A stretch of DNA of 64,000 bases from CAYRHJ01 sp964424105. Lineage in GTDB: Bacteria > Planctomycetota > Phycisphaerae > UBA1845. The stretch spans positions 8,937 through 72,936 of the forward strand of contig CAYRHJ010000015.1 in the NCBI GenBank assembly GCA_964424105.1. The letters run 5' to 3'. Below are positions 1-8,685 of the stretch, in pieces. The first letter of the stretch is position 1; every line of letters begins with the position of its first letter. The notes beneath the pieces are model-generated. The model did no database searches. It saw only the letters and a list, made by a program, of their open reading frames with translations, and was not told where the DNA came from. Position numbers and translations under genes: made by a program.

Positions 1-638
1 GTGACGTGGCGGAGGCGGCTGATGTATTGACGATTCATCTGGCGTCGAACAAGGAGACGGCGGGGATGATCGGTGGGGACGTGTTTCAGCGAATGCGGCC
101 TGGGGCATGCTTGATCAACACCGCCCGATCGGAAGTGATGGATTATGGAGCGTTGGCGAAGGCCATCAAAGAGCGACACCTGCGGGTGGGTTTGGATGTT
201 TATTCGACGGAGCCATCGACCGGGGTCAGCGAATTTGCGGATCAGATCGTGCACGCGGGGAGCGTCGTTTATGGAACGCATCACATTGGGGCATCGACGC
301 AGCAGGCGCAGGATGCCATTGCGGCCGAGACGGTGCGGATCATTAAGACGTTTGAGCGGACGGGCCGGGTGCTGCATTGTGTGAACGTTCGACAACCCAT
401 CGAGACGGAATGCAGTCTACGGGTCAGGCACGTGAATAAGCCGGGGGTTTTGGCGCACGTGTTGGGGCAGTTGAGCCGGGCGGGGATTAACGTGGACGAA
501 ATGGAGAACGTCATCACCACGGGGAATCACGCGGCCTGTGCCCATCTGCGGATCGACGCGGAACCGTCCGATGAAATCCTACGCCGAATCGAATCGGAAT
601 CGGAACACATTTTGAGCGTATCGGCCACGCACCTGTGA
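1..638 (+). CDS. serA: D-3-phosphoglycerate dehydrogenase, C-terminal part (5' truncated by window edge)
   Basis: Catalyses the NAD-dependent first step of serine synthesis from 3-phosphoglycerate. Only about 211 residues are present because the frame is open to the window edge (codons start at base 3). The visible part holds the end of the nucleotide-binding domain (MRPGACLINTAR, GLDVYSTEP), the catalytic-histidine block (THHIGASTQQAQ) and a C-terminal ACT domain starting near CSLRVRHVNKPGVLAHVL, which usually senses serine. The ACT domain and the His block favour SerA over other 2-hydroxyacid dehydrogenases. It converges on xseB with a 17-bp gap. Confidence 0.88.
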   Translation, partial: DVAEAADVLTIHLASNKETAGMIGGDVFQRMRPGACLINTARSEVMDYGALAKAIKERHLRVGLDVYSTEPSTGVSEFADQIVHAGSVVYGTHHIGASTQQAQDAIAAETVRIIKTFERTGRVLHCVNVRQPIETECSLRVRHVNKPGVLAHVLGQLSRAGINVDEMENVITTGNHAACAHLRIDAEPSDEILRRIESESEHILSVSATHL

Positions 639-655
639 ACGGACCGCCGCGAAAT

Positions 656-928
656 TCATCCGCCCGTGGCGAGATCGTCCGAATCCGCATCGGCGACGTC
701 CAAATCCTTGGCTGGTGAGGCGCTCAACTCGCCGGCATCGTTGCTCGATAGCTTTTGGATGCGCAGTTCGGCCTTGGTGAGCATGTTTCGGCACAGCTTC
801 ACGAGTTTCATTCCTTCCTCGTATCGTTGAATGGACTCTTCCAGGCCAATCTCCCCGCGCTCGATCTCTTCGGTAAGCTTTTCGAGCTTGGCCAGGGCAT
901 CTTCGAATGAAACTTTTGGTTCAGTCAT
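656..928 (-). CDS. xseB: Exodeoxyribonuclease VII small subunit
   Basis: Small subunit of the exonuclease that degrades single-stranded DNA to oligonucleotides; several copies bind one large subunit. The 90-residue protein has the family core (SFEDALAKLEKLTEEIERGE, then LEESIQRYEEGMKLVKLC), a two-helix hairpin, followed by a variable acidic tail. Length is normal. The start codon overlaps the end of xseA by 4 bp, so the two subunits are probably translationally coupled. Confidence 0.95.
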   Translation of the reverse strand: MTEPKVSFEDALAKLEKLTEEIERGEIGLEESIQRYEEGMKLVKLCRNMLTKAELRIQKLSSNDAGELSASPAKDLDVADADSDDLATGG

Positions 929-2562
929 GCCTGTTCAAATAGCTCCTTCTGATGCAGATTGAAGACGCGGCTTTCGAATTCTCCCGCGGCGGTTTCCGTT
1001 ATCACGACATCGCCGTCGCGAACGTTTCCCGGGTCGCGGACCAGTTCCCGGCGGCGTTTCTTTCGAGTGATGGTAAACCCGCGCCGAAGCGTGTTGCGAT
1101 GGCTCATGGCCTCCAGTCGCCGTTGCAATTGTAGCACATGATTCGACCACGTGCTGATCCGCTGCTGCGGTGACCAAGACGCGAGCCGCCGATGATTTGA
1201 CTCGAGCGTCCGTTGGCCACGGACGACGCAGACGTTTGAAGCCCAGCGTAGTCGATGGGCTTGGCTGTCGAGCTTGGCGCGCAATCGAGCGGCAAGCCAT
1301 TCCGGGCGAATACGCTGCAAGGCCAATTCGAATCTTGCCAAGATCCGCTGGCTGCGGTTGACGCAGCCGTTCAGTGCCCAATGAAGTCGATGTTCGTAGC
1401 CGTCGAGCTTGGCGCACAATCGAGCGGCGAGCCATTCCGGGCGAATACGCTGCAAGGCCAACTCGAATCGCGCCAAGATCCGCTGGCAGCCGTGAATGCG
1501 GTCGGCGCCGGCCCGCTGCGTGCGAGTCAGCAGATCGTCGATCATCTGTTCGCGGATTCGGACGGCGGTCAGTGGTTCCCTGATGGCCCGCCTTCGCAAA
1601 ATGCCATCGAAACGGGTTTGGCACAACGCCCGCCGGTGATGGACGATTCGCGATATTTGCAGGGCTTGGCTGGTGAGATGCGCCAAGACCTCGTCGCGGG
1701 CGGGGGCGACCATTTCGGCGGCTGCGGTGGGCGTGGGCGCTCGCACGTCGGCGACCCAATCGCTGATGGTCACGTCGGTTTCATGACCGACGGCGCTGAT
1801 GACGGGCACTTGGCTGGCGTGAATGGCCCGTGCGACGACTTCCTCGTTGAAGGCCCATAGGTCTTCGAGCGAGCCGCCGCCTCGTCCCACGATGATCACG
1901 TCGATGCCGTGCAGCGCCTGCCGATGGCTGTTGATCCGCTCGATGGCCCGGGCGATTCCCTCGGCAGCGGCAGGACCTTGTACGGCCACGGGATAAACCA
2001 ACACTTCCAGACAGGGGAATCGGCGGCGAAGTGTTTGGAGGATGTCTCGAATCGCCGCACCGGTGGGGCTGGTGACGACGGCGATACGTTGCGGAAACCG
2101 TGGCAGGGGGCGTTTGCGTTTGGGGTCGAACAGGCCCTCGCGCTCCAGCTTTTCCCGCAGTTGGCGAAATGCCAGGTCCAACGCGCCGACGCCGCGAGGC
2201 TCCAATCGCCGAACATATAGTTGGTATCGGCCACTGCGCTCGAACACGTCCACGTAGCCGGTCGCGATGACGGAAAGACCGTCAGCCGGTTCGAACTTCA
2301 GCGATGTAACGGCCGATCGCCACATGACGCAGGCCAACTCGCTGTGGGCGTCTTTCATGACGAAATAGAGGTGGCCGCTGGAATGTCGCTTGAAATTGCT
2401 GATCTCGCCCATGACGTGCACGGTTGATGGAAGGTGCTGCGTGATGGCATTCTTGATGAGCTGGGTCAGCCGATGAACGGTCAGGCAGGGCGAATCGTCG
2501 CCGGCGGCAGAATCAATGCCATCGACTCGTATGCGGTTTGGATCAAACGGCGGCCGACTCAT
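925..2562 (-). CDS. xseA: Exodeoxyribonuclease VII large subunit
   Basis: Catalytic subunit of exonuclease VII. The N-terminus is an OB-fold (LTVHRLTQLIKNAI, GEISNFKRHSSGHLYFVMKD), followed by the catalytic domain with RIAVVTSPTGAAIRDI, the IIVGRGGGSLEDLWAFNEE block and ISAVGHETD. The C-terminal helical region carries two near-identical 45-residue tandem copies beginning QRILARFELALQRIRPEWLA (DNA about 1267-1536), which lengthen the coiled-coil arm. I chose the ATG at 2562 (545 aa); an in-frame TTG at 2598 is possible, and neither has a clear ribosome site. First gene of the xseA-xseB pair. Confidence 0.94.
   Translation of the reverse strand: MSRPPFDPNRIRVDGIDSAAGDDSPCLTVHRLTQLIKNAITQHLPSTVHVMGEISNFKRHSSGHLYFVMKDAHSELACVMWRSAVTSLKFEPADGLSVIATGYVDVFERSGRYQLYVRRLEPRGVGALDLAFRQLREKLEREGLFDPKRKRPLPRFPQRIAVVTSPTGAAIRDILQTLRRRFPCLEVLVYPVAVQGPAAAEGIARAIERINSHRQALHGIDVIIVGRGGGSLEDLWAFNEEVVARAIHASQVPVISAVGHETDVTISDWVADVRAPTPTAAAEMVAPARDEVLAHLTSQALQISRIVHHRRALCQTRFDGILRRRAIREPLTAVRIREQMIDDLLTRTQRAGADRIHGCQRILARFELALQRIRPEWLAARLCAKLDGYEHRLHWALNGCVNRSQRILARFELALQRIRPEWLAARLRAKLDSQAHRLRWASNVCVVRGQRTLESNHRRLASWSPQQRISTWSNHVLQLQRRLEAMSHRNTLRRGFTITRKKRRRELVRDPGNVRDGDVVITETAAGEFESRVFNLHQKELFEQA
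1267..1536 (-). repeat. In-frame 135-bp tandem duplication inside xseA
   Basis: Two adjacent 135-bp units (about 1267-1401 and 1402-1536) encode 45-residue repeats in the helical arm of XseA. The first roughly 85 bp of each unit are nearly identical, while the rest has diverged, so part of the repeat is recent or has been kept uniform by gene conversion. Confidence 0.85.
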
Positions 2563-2981
2563 GTTCGCTATTGAATCGTCGATCGGGGCGACTCGCAACC
2601 ACGAAATCGCGAATGTGTCGAATCATTCCGACCGGGTCGGTGGGCAGCGGCGGACGATGCAAGATGCACCCGCGACACGACGCGAGTCGATGACCAATTC
2701 ATTTGCAACGGGTGGCCATCGATTCGGCGGGTGGCCCACCTCCTTTGGAGGTGGGCGAGCCGATGATGTGCTGCCGGGGGTGCCCCCATCATTTGACGGG
2801 GTGCCCCGTCCTTTGCGAAGCAATGGATGGGTTGGCGATGATGAATCCGGGTGGGCTTGCGTGTTCGAAATTCTCTGAATGCCGATCATCGCGACCCCAC
2901 CCATCGCTGCGCGATGGATAGGGCACCCGCTGAACAGTTACGAAGAATGAATCGGTGACACGACGCGAGTCGATGACCAAT
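2563..2981. repeat. Repeat-bearing intergenic spacer between pyrC and xseA
   Basis: No convincing gene. It contains a 53-bp segment (2674-2726) that exactly repeats 2957-3009, which is the last codons and 3' flank of pyrC, and a copy of the dispersed palindrome family with core 2735-2755 (cccacctcc/ggaggtggg) followed by the usual gagccgatgat tail. pyrC and xseA are both on the minus strand, so this spacer is the pyrC 3' region and the xseA leader. Confidence 0.75.
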
Positions 2982-4283
2982 TCATTTGCAACGGGTGGCC
3001 ATCGATTCGTGCAGAAAGGTCGCGCTGCCCGCGACCCATGTGGCCACCGCACGCCCGTTCAGTTCCCACCCGTCGAACGGTGAATTCCGGCTCGTGGAGC
3101 GAAATTGCTGAACGTCCACGCGCCAGGCCATTTCGGGATCGATCAAGGTGATGTCGGCTGGCGTGCCCGGTGTCAAATGGCCGCCTGGAACCCCCAACAG
3201 CGATGCGGGGGCTGCGCTCATCCGGTCGATCAATTCCGGCCAATTCAGACCGCCGCCGTGCAGCAAGGCCTGGGCAGCCAATCCCAGCGATGTTTCCAGC
3301 CCCACGATTCCGAACGGCGCGTTTTGAAACCCGACGGCTTTTTCTACTGCGCTGTGCGGAGCGTGGTCGGTGACGAGGCAATCGATGGTTCCGTCGATGA
3401 CGCCGTCGACGCAAGCTCGAACATCGGCGGACGTGCGTAACGGTGGGTGCATTTTGGTGTTGGGGTCGCAATCGCGGCAGGCGTGATCCGTCAGAAGCAG
3501 GTGATGCGGGCAGACTTCGGTGGTCACCGGTAAACCATCCTTCTTGGCCGCTCGTACCAGCTCGACCGCACGGGCGGTCGAAATATGTGCGACGTGATAT
3601 CGAGCGCCGGCTCGGCGTGCCAGTTCAATATCGCGTTCGATCATGGCTTCCTCGGCCCGCGGATCGATTCCGGGCAGCCCGAGCTGTTCGGAAACAATGC
3701 CGCGATGCATGACTCCGCCGGCGGAAATCGGTTTGAATTCGCAATGTTGAATGACGAGGAAACCCATCGACGCAGCCTGCCCGAAAATCGTTTGCATGAC
3801 ATCATCGTTTTCCACGCCGTCTCCGTCGTCACTGAATGCCACGGCGCCGGCGGTGCGGAGGGCGGCAAAATCAACACATTCCGAGCCTCGGCGTCCTTGT
3901 GTCATGGCTGCGATGGGATAGACCCTGCAATGGCCCACCCGGTCAGCACACTCGCGCACGTCACGAATTCGCTGCGGTTCGTCTAACGCGGGTCGGGTGT
4001 TGGGCATGCAGGCGACTGCGGTGAAACCCCCAGCCGCGGCGGCCCTCGTCCCGGTTTCGATGGTTTCCTTGTGTTCGCCGCCCGGCTCGCGCAGGTGAAC
4101 GTGCATGTCAATCAGGCCGGGGCATACGATCAACCCAGCCGCGTCGACGACGGGGCGCCCGCTGACGGTCGGTCCACCGATTCGCTGGACGTGATGGTTG
4201 ACGACGTGCAAATCATCCTGACGGTCAATTCCGTTGGCTGGATCGATGACCCGCCCGCCCCTGATGACAAACTCGTGCGGCAT
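2982..4283 (-). CDS. pyrC: Dihydroorotase
   Basis: Closes carbamoyl aspartate to dihydroorotate in pyrimidine synthesis. The 433-residue protein is a class I (amidohydrolase) dihydroorotase: zinc motif DMHVHLREPG near residues 60-68, ACMPNTRPALD, IQHCEF, YHVAHIST and the catalytic Asp in VTDHAPH. All ligands are present, so it should be active rather than a PyrC' pseudo-enzyme. The frame extends upstream to 4736, but homology begins at MPHEFVIRGGRVIDP, and GGAAGCGGG lies just before the ATG at 4283. The last codons lie inside a 53-bp sequence duplicated downstream. Confidence 0.93.
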   Translation of the reverse strand: MPHEFVIRGGRVIDPANGIDRQDDLHVVNHHVQRIGGPTVSGRPVVDAAGLIVCPGLIDMHVHLREPGGEHKETIETGTRAAAAGGFTAVACMPNTRPALDEPQRIRDVRECADRVGHCRVYPIAAMTQGRRGSECVDFAALRTAGAVAFSDDGDGVENDDVMQTIFGQAASMGFLVIQHCEFKPISAGGVMHRGIVSEQLGLPGIDPRAEEAMIERDIELARRAGARYHVAHISTARAVELVRAAKKDGLPVTTEVCPHHLLLTDHACRDCDPNTKMHPPLRTSADVRACVDGVIDGTIDCLVTDHAPHSAVEKAVGFQNAPFGIVGLETSLGLAAQALLHGGGLNWPELIDRMSAAPASLLGVPGGHLTPGTPADITLIDPEMAWRVDVQQFRSTSRNSPFDGWELNGRAVATWVAGSATFLHESMATRCK

Positions 4284-4717
4284 GTCCCGCTTCCAATTCA
4301 TTGGCATCAACGTATCGTAACCAATGGGAAACGCCAACCACGGGTTGACATGGTTCATGGTCGATCGCAGAATCACTCGGGGAACTGGGTTTCGAGCGCC
4401 GCCGCCGGTGGACTGGCGCTCGACGCGTCTCAACTGGTTGACAACTGTCAATCGTGAATTGTATTGGATGCTTTGTGAGGGACTGTGACGCATTCGGCGG
4501 GCGCGACTCCCTAGCCCTGTATGGGGCGCCGGAGTGTAGCCACGGGTGGAGTTCGCCGAAGGCGAACGGAACCCGTGGTCGCGAAGGAAGGAACGCTCAC
4601 CGCCCCGGCAGGGGCGGAGGAGCTTCTCGCGTCTGTCCTCCGCCCCTGCCGGGGTCGAACATGTACCGCCGAAAGTGTCACAGAACCGCTTTGTGATGCA
4701 CCTTGAATTGACTTGAC
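4284..4717. other. Divergent intergenic region with two long stem-loops
   Basis: No gene seen. Between divergent pyrC and the 4718 membrane gene lie two hairpins. One spans about 4540-4579, with arms beginning ccacgggtgg and ending acccgtgg around a gttcgccgaaggcgaac core. The other has perfect 19-bp arms 4603-4621 and 4636-4654 (ccccggcaggggcggagga and its complement) with a 14-bp loop. A short inverted repeat ttgaca-ac-tgtcaa sits at 4438-4451 upstream of pyrC. These may be dispersed repeats, transcript-end structures or a leader for the downstream gene. Confidence 0.7.
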
Positions 4718-5560
4718 ATGCCCATTCTGGACCCATTTCTGCGCGCCGTACTGACGCCGGCGGGAATCTGCCTGATCATTCTGTTGATGTGCTCGCCGCC
4801 TTGGCGGCCATCCCAATCGTTCGGACGGGCGTGGGGAGGAGCACTGGCCCACGGATTGGGATACACGGCCGCTTTTGTCGTGATGTTCGGTTGGCCGGGC
4901 TGGCCCGCGGATGAAGATTGGAAATGGTTGGCCTATGTGGGTCCGATCGGCATGATCACAGGTTGGGTGGACGGCGTGACCGGAGCCGGGTCGGCCATTC
5001 GCTGGCGGGTTCGTTTGATCGGCGCGGTGGCAGCGGCGTGGATACTGGTGCCCGGATGGATGGAATCGCGACCGGCGTGGATCATTGGGTTATCGTTGGC
5101 GGGGTTCGTTTGCAGTACGGCGATTGGCGACATCGCCAGACGTGCATCAGCGCTGGCCGCGGCGATGATCGTGATCATCACATTGGCTGGCGTTACCTTC
5201 GTGCTCGTTCAATCGGGTAATGCCCGATTCGCCCAGCTATCGACGGCTTTGTTGGCCACCTTCTGTGCCAGGATCATTGTGATTCTCGTCAGCGGCGACC
5301 AATTTACCGATCGTGGCGGGTACGGCTTGGCCGGTTTGCTGATCGCGGGACTTTCATTCGATGGCCTGTTCAACAACTACGGCGACGCGCCCGCGCTTGT
5401 GTTCGTCATTCTCGCGGTCACGCCGTTGGCGGCTTTGGTCCCGGACGTCGGCCCACTGCGCGGTATCGAAGGTTGGAAATCGCAGGCGTTGCGGGTCGCC
5501 ATTGTGATCCTGGTCGTTGCGGCCTGCGCGTGGTCGAGTGTGCCCGCGGGAGAGACGTAA
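4718..5560 (+). CDS. Multi-spanning membrane protein of unknown function
   Basis: A 280-residue, very hydrophobic protein with about eight predicted membrane segments, for example PAGICLIILLMC, GYTAAFVVMFGW, AAAMIVIITLAGVTFVLV and LRVAIVILVVAACAW. I recognise no family motif; short polar loops contain GWVDGVTGAGS and SGDQFTDRGGYG. It stands alone, divergent from pyrC, and its leader carries the long hairpins at 4540-4654. A lineage-specific inner-membrane protein is the safest reading. Confidence 0.7.
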   Translation: MPILDPFLRAVLTPAGICLIILLMCSPPWRPSQSFGRAWGGALAHGLGYTAAFVVMFGWPGWPADEDWKWLAYVGPIGMITGWVDGVTGAGSAIRWRVRLIGAVAAAWILVPGWMESRPAWIIGLSLAGFVCSTAIGDIARRASALAAAMIVIITLAGVTFVLVQSGNARFAQLSTALLATFCARIIVILVSGDQFTDRGGYGLAGLLIAGLSFDGLFNNYGDAPALVFVILAVTPLAALVPDVGPLRGIEGWKSQALRVAIVILVVAACAWSSVPAGET

Positions 5561-5715
5561 CCGCACATAATGCGTCGTTTTCCCCGATATCACCGAACTT
5601 TCGCAATAGCGCTAATCTCCGCGACGAATTGGGAGGGTCCCAAGTGCCCGGCGCGACATCGACCCAGTCGGCTGTATGTTGGAAATATGTCGGCCTATGA
5701 TCGCCGCTCTGTGAT

Positions 5716-6468
5716 TCAATACACGTCCTGCTCGACGTAGCCTTCCGGCAACACCAGATCAAACTGCGTATCGGTGACACCGGCATTGATCACCAAATCG
5801 GTCAGCGTGATCATGGTCATTCCGTCGCCAGCGTTTTCCCCTCGCCCCGGGTAGGTTCGAACAACCTTTCGCGGCAGGAAATCCCTGGTCGATATCGACC
5901 ACGTAATGGCGTTGTGCGATTCTCCTTCGATGACGGCGCGAATATTGTAGCAGGTCTCGTCGCCCACCTGCGTTTGGCCTGTAAGCGTGACCTCGCCGGC
6001 GGCTAGTTCAACCTGCAACGGCTCCTTAGCGCCGAACTCCTTCAACACCAACCGCTGCACGTTTCGCGACTGCGGTCCCATGACGCCGGGGTCCATGTCC
6101 CGGTAGGCCTTCTTCGTTTGTGGATCAATCAGAAAATACTTGTCGCCGTTGCATCCACTCGTAAATCGCAACGTCTCCTCCGAACCCTCGCTCCGCAATT
6201 CCAATTCCGTATAGAACCGGGGCACGTCAAACTCAGCCGTCGGCCCCACGATCGCCTTGCCTTTTACTTCCGGGACGAACTGCTTGACCCATCCCGTTGC
6301 GGTAAATTCCGCCGCATAACGGACCGACTTGGTCCGTCGTAGCGCCTCGACACTTCGACGGAGGATTTCCTTGGGATCGGTCAGGTCGTCCGCGCCGGCG
6401 CCGGCCACGCCGACCGAACCGAGCAAGACAATCGAAATCAACAATGTTTGGAGTTTCATGTTCTGCAT
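5716..6468 (-). CDS. Secreted LolA-like / outer-membrane lipoprotein-sorting-like protein
   Basis: 250-residue exported protein. The start at 6468 is set by GAGAGGGAA upstream and gives a clean signal peptide (MQNMKLQTLLISIVLLGSVGVAGAGA). The mature part opens with DPKEILRRSVEALRRTKSVRYAAEFTATG and continues as beta-rich sequence, the layout of LolA/LolB-like and DUF2092-type periplasmic proteins with an initial helix that measures bound lipid. Homology is by layout only. It is a single minus-strand gene. A role in lipoprotein or lipid handling is possible but unproven. Confidence 0.6.
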   Translation of the reverse strand: MQNMKLQTLLISIVLLGSVGVAGAGADDLTDPKEILRRSVEALRRTKSVRYAAEFTATGWVKQFVPEVKGKAIVGPTAEFDVPRFYTELELRSEGSEETLRFTSGCNGDKYFLIDPQTKKAYRDMDPGVMGPQSRNVQRLVLKEFGAKEPLQVELAAGEVTLTGQTQVGDETCYNIRAVIEGESHNAITWSISTRDFLPRKVVRTYPGRGENAGDGMTMITLTDLVINAGVTDTQFDLVLPEGYVEQDVY

Positions 6469-6940
6469 GGTGTTCCCTCTCGTTTGACAGGGCGATTGAT
6501 CAAACGCCAACGGTCACGGACTTCATAAACCGATGCCCATCGTAACGAATAGAAATCAACGGCTCCAGCCACAGGCCGACATTTCGTTGTGAACGAATGT
6601 CGAAACTCGTCGGGAAAAAGGATGCACCGCGGGCATGGGAATCCAAACGAGCAGCGCATTTCGAAAACGTGCCGGCAATCGCCGATTGCAGCCGATCGTT
6701 AATACGCCGCTGCAAAGTGGTCATCAAACCAACGTTTGCCATGCGTCCCCGCTTCCTGCGCTGGATACGGGTCAGTTGGTCTTGAAGGTCAAACTTCGCC
6801 GGGCCATGCTCCGCGCGACGTCGTTGACTCAGCGACGGAACGTGGTTGACAAGCCATCGGGGTTGGCGGGATGATGCGTTCGCTTCCCATCGCGCCGCCG
6901 ATTGGCCGTGATGGGGCGAAAAACCGACCATTTTCATAGC
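6469..6940. other. Gene-poor spacer before tRNA-Leu
   Basis: Open frames here are low-complexity Arg-rich shadows without ribosome sites. I see no RNA gene, repeat family or strong promoter. Confidence 0.5.
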
Positions 6941-7024
6941 GCCGGAGTGGCGGAATTGGCAGACGCGCGGGATTCAAAATCCCGTTCTGGCAACAGAGTG
7001 AGGGTTCGAGTCCCTCCTCCGGCA
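6941..7024 (+). tRNA. tRNA-Leu (anticodon CAA)
   Basis: 84-nt class II tRNA. The acceptor arms GCCGGAG and CTCCGGC pair fully, the anticodon loop TTCAAAA gives CAA, a variable arm follows, and the T loop is GGTTCGAGTCC. The discriminator base is A and the CCA end is not encoded. Confidence 0.95.
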
Positions 7025-7468
7025 ATTTTCAAGCCTGCCTTCGCAAGCTGGCCGAATTCAAACCCATCCGCACGTTGGCGACAGGCGTCCGTTCGATTGG
7101 TATCCATCCGCCCCTGCGTGTTGTCCTGCCCGGAACGAACCTTGCTATTGCATCACAGCCTTGGCACAATGTTTCACGATTCGTGTATTCTAAGCACCCG
7201 CACGTTAACAGGTCGGGACTCAGCGGTTGGTTGAATATTGGCTATTCTACCTGGTTTTGGGTAATATTACCCAGTCCAACAGGTCAAGGTCGCATGTTCT
7301 ACGGGGCTATGGCTAACTGAACTCGTTTTTGCAAAGATGGTTACATTTCATGCACGATTCCAGATCGTCCTGGAACGTTGCATGATGGCATTTGAAGACG
7401 CGGGCCCGGGTTGCTTTCTGGACCTTGTTTACGTCTGCGTTTTCGTCATAACATGACAGGGCGGAGTC
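7025..7468. other. Spacer and leader of the exopolysaccharide module
   Basis: No gene seen. AT content is raised around 7170-7350. The only clear structure is the inverted repeat at 7349-7384, about 85 bp before the HlyD-like gene. Confidence 0.5.
7349..7384. promoter_or_regulatory. Inverted repeat, candidate operator or leader hairpin
   Basis: Arms catgcacgattccag and ctggaacgttgcatg match except for three central bases and flank a 6-bp loop. There is no T-run. The position upstream of the HlyD/HD-GYP/glycosyltransferase operon suggests a regulator-binding site; this is inference. Confidence 0.4.
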
Positions 7469-8668
7469 ATGAATATCAAACCGAATCGATCGCAGGCGAC
7501 GGCAAGCGTCACGTACGTCCCTCCACAGGTAAAACGACCGAGGTCGTACGGGTGGATTGTCGTCATCGTGATGGTGCTCACGTCGCTCGGCTGGTGGAGT
7601 TGGGATCGATTCTTGCGAGTTTCAGCCTGGGGGCAGGTCATCGTGGACGAGATCGCCATCTCGTCACCCGTAGACGGGTTGATCGATTCCATGCGAGTTT
7701 TTGAAGACGCGATGTATGCCGGTGGATCGGCTGCGTTTTCCGTGGTTGATATTGAAGCCCGCGACGAGCTGCATTCGCTTGAATTGGAACTTAAATTACT
7801 AGATTCTCAACTTAGCGAGAAAGTCGCGACGCATCATGCCTCGCGCGACGAGTATTTGTACGCCCGCGATACCAAGCTGGCGGATATGCAAGACGATCTG
7901 GGGGAGGCCCGGCGCGATTTGTGGCGAATCCGGCAGGATCAGGGGCGACTGATCGCGCGCTTGTCTACCGAAAAAACGGAACATGAACGGTTGGTCTCCG
8001 CCAGCCTGTTTGGCGCGGCTGCGCGGCAGGAGCTGGATGATGCGGCTGCATCAGTTCGGGGGACGGAAGAAGAACTTTCGGCACTAGCCAACGCGCAAAT
8101 CGCTACCGAAAGCCGAATCGACGCACTGGAACAGTCATTCCATCGCCCGGTTCCGCCGCCCGCGGACTTGGCGCTGTTGACGGATCCACTTACGAAACAG
8201 ACCGAGTTGGTTCGGGAACGGATTCGACAGGTCAGCGAGCGGCTGGGTCGACAGACGGCGAGCTTGCCTACGTCCGGCGTGGTTCGTCGGATCGTTCGTC
8301 GCCCCGGCGAGTTTGTGCGTCTGGGCGAACCGGTGGTCATGTTGCAGGATCCCAGCACGATCCGACTGCTTGCCTATGTCGATCAACGTTGGCTGGGTTC
8401 GCTGGCGACCGGTGACACGGTACGGGTGTTGAGTGCCTACGCAGCGGAGGTGCACGGCGTGGTCACAAGCCTTCGGCCCCGGTTGGAGTCGGCACCGCTT
8501 GCATTGGCGATTCGACATCCCAAGGGCGAACCGCTTTTGCCCATCGAAATATCCCTTGATGCAGCCGGTCGGCGTCTATTGATTCCGGGATCGACGGTTC
8601 GGGTTTATCCCGTACGAGCCAACGGGTTGAAACGGTCTCGCGAGGTTGGCGTGGAGCCGGTCAGCTAA
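7469..8668 (+). CDS. HlyD-family membrane fusion / periplasmic adaptor protein
   Basis: 399 residues. One N-terminal membrane anchor (about 28-48, WIVVIVMVLTSLGWWSW) is followed by a biotinyl/lipoyl-like half motif (ISSPVDGLIDSMRVFEDAMY), a long alpha-helical coiled coil (about 95-270), the second half (TSGVVRRIVRRPGEFVRLGEPVVMLQ) and a beta-barrel region. In exopolysaccharide systems such proteins bridge the inner-membrane synthase to the periplasm, as Alg44 does. It is 17 bp upstream of an HD-GYP gene and then a glycosyltransferase, so a role in polymer export or assembly is more likely than type I protein secretion. No PilZ domain is visible. Confidence 0.8.
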   Translation: MNIKPNRSQATASVTYVPPQVKRPRSYGWIVVIVMVLTSLGWWSWDRFLRVSAWGQVIVDEIAISSPVDGLIDSMRVFEDAMYAGGSAAFSVVDIEARDELHSLELELKLLDSQLSEKVATHHASRDEYLYARDTKLADMQDDLGEARRDLWRIRQDQGRLIARLSTEKTEHERLVSASLFGAAARQELDDAAASVRGTEEELSALANAQIATESRIDALEQSFHRPVPPPADLALLTDPLTKQTELVRERIRQVSERLGRQTASLPTSGVVRRIVRRPGEFVRLGEPVVMLQDPSTIRLLAYVDQRWLGSLATGDTVRVLSAYAAEVHGVVTSLRPRLESAPLALAIRHPKGEPLLPIEISLDAAGRRLLIPGSTVRVYPVRANGLKRSREVGVEPVS

Positions 8669-8685
8669 CTGGGTAGGCCTCTGCC

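Noticed and set aside
6500..6937. 145-residue minus-strand frame upstream of tRNA-Leu
   Set aside because: Arg/Ser-rich, no motif or ribosome site, overlaps the leader of the 5716-6468 gene.
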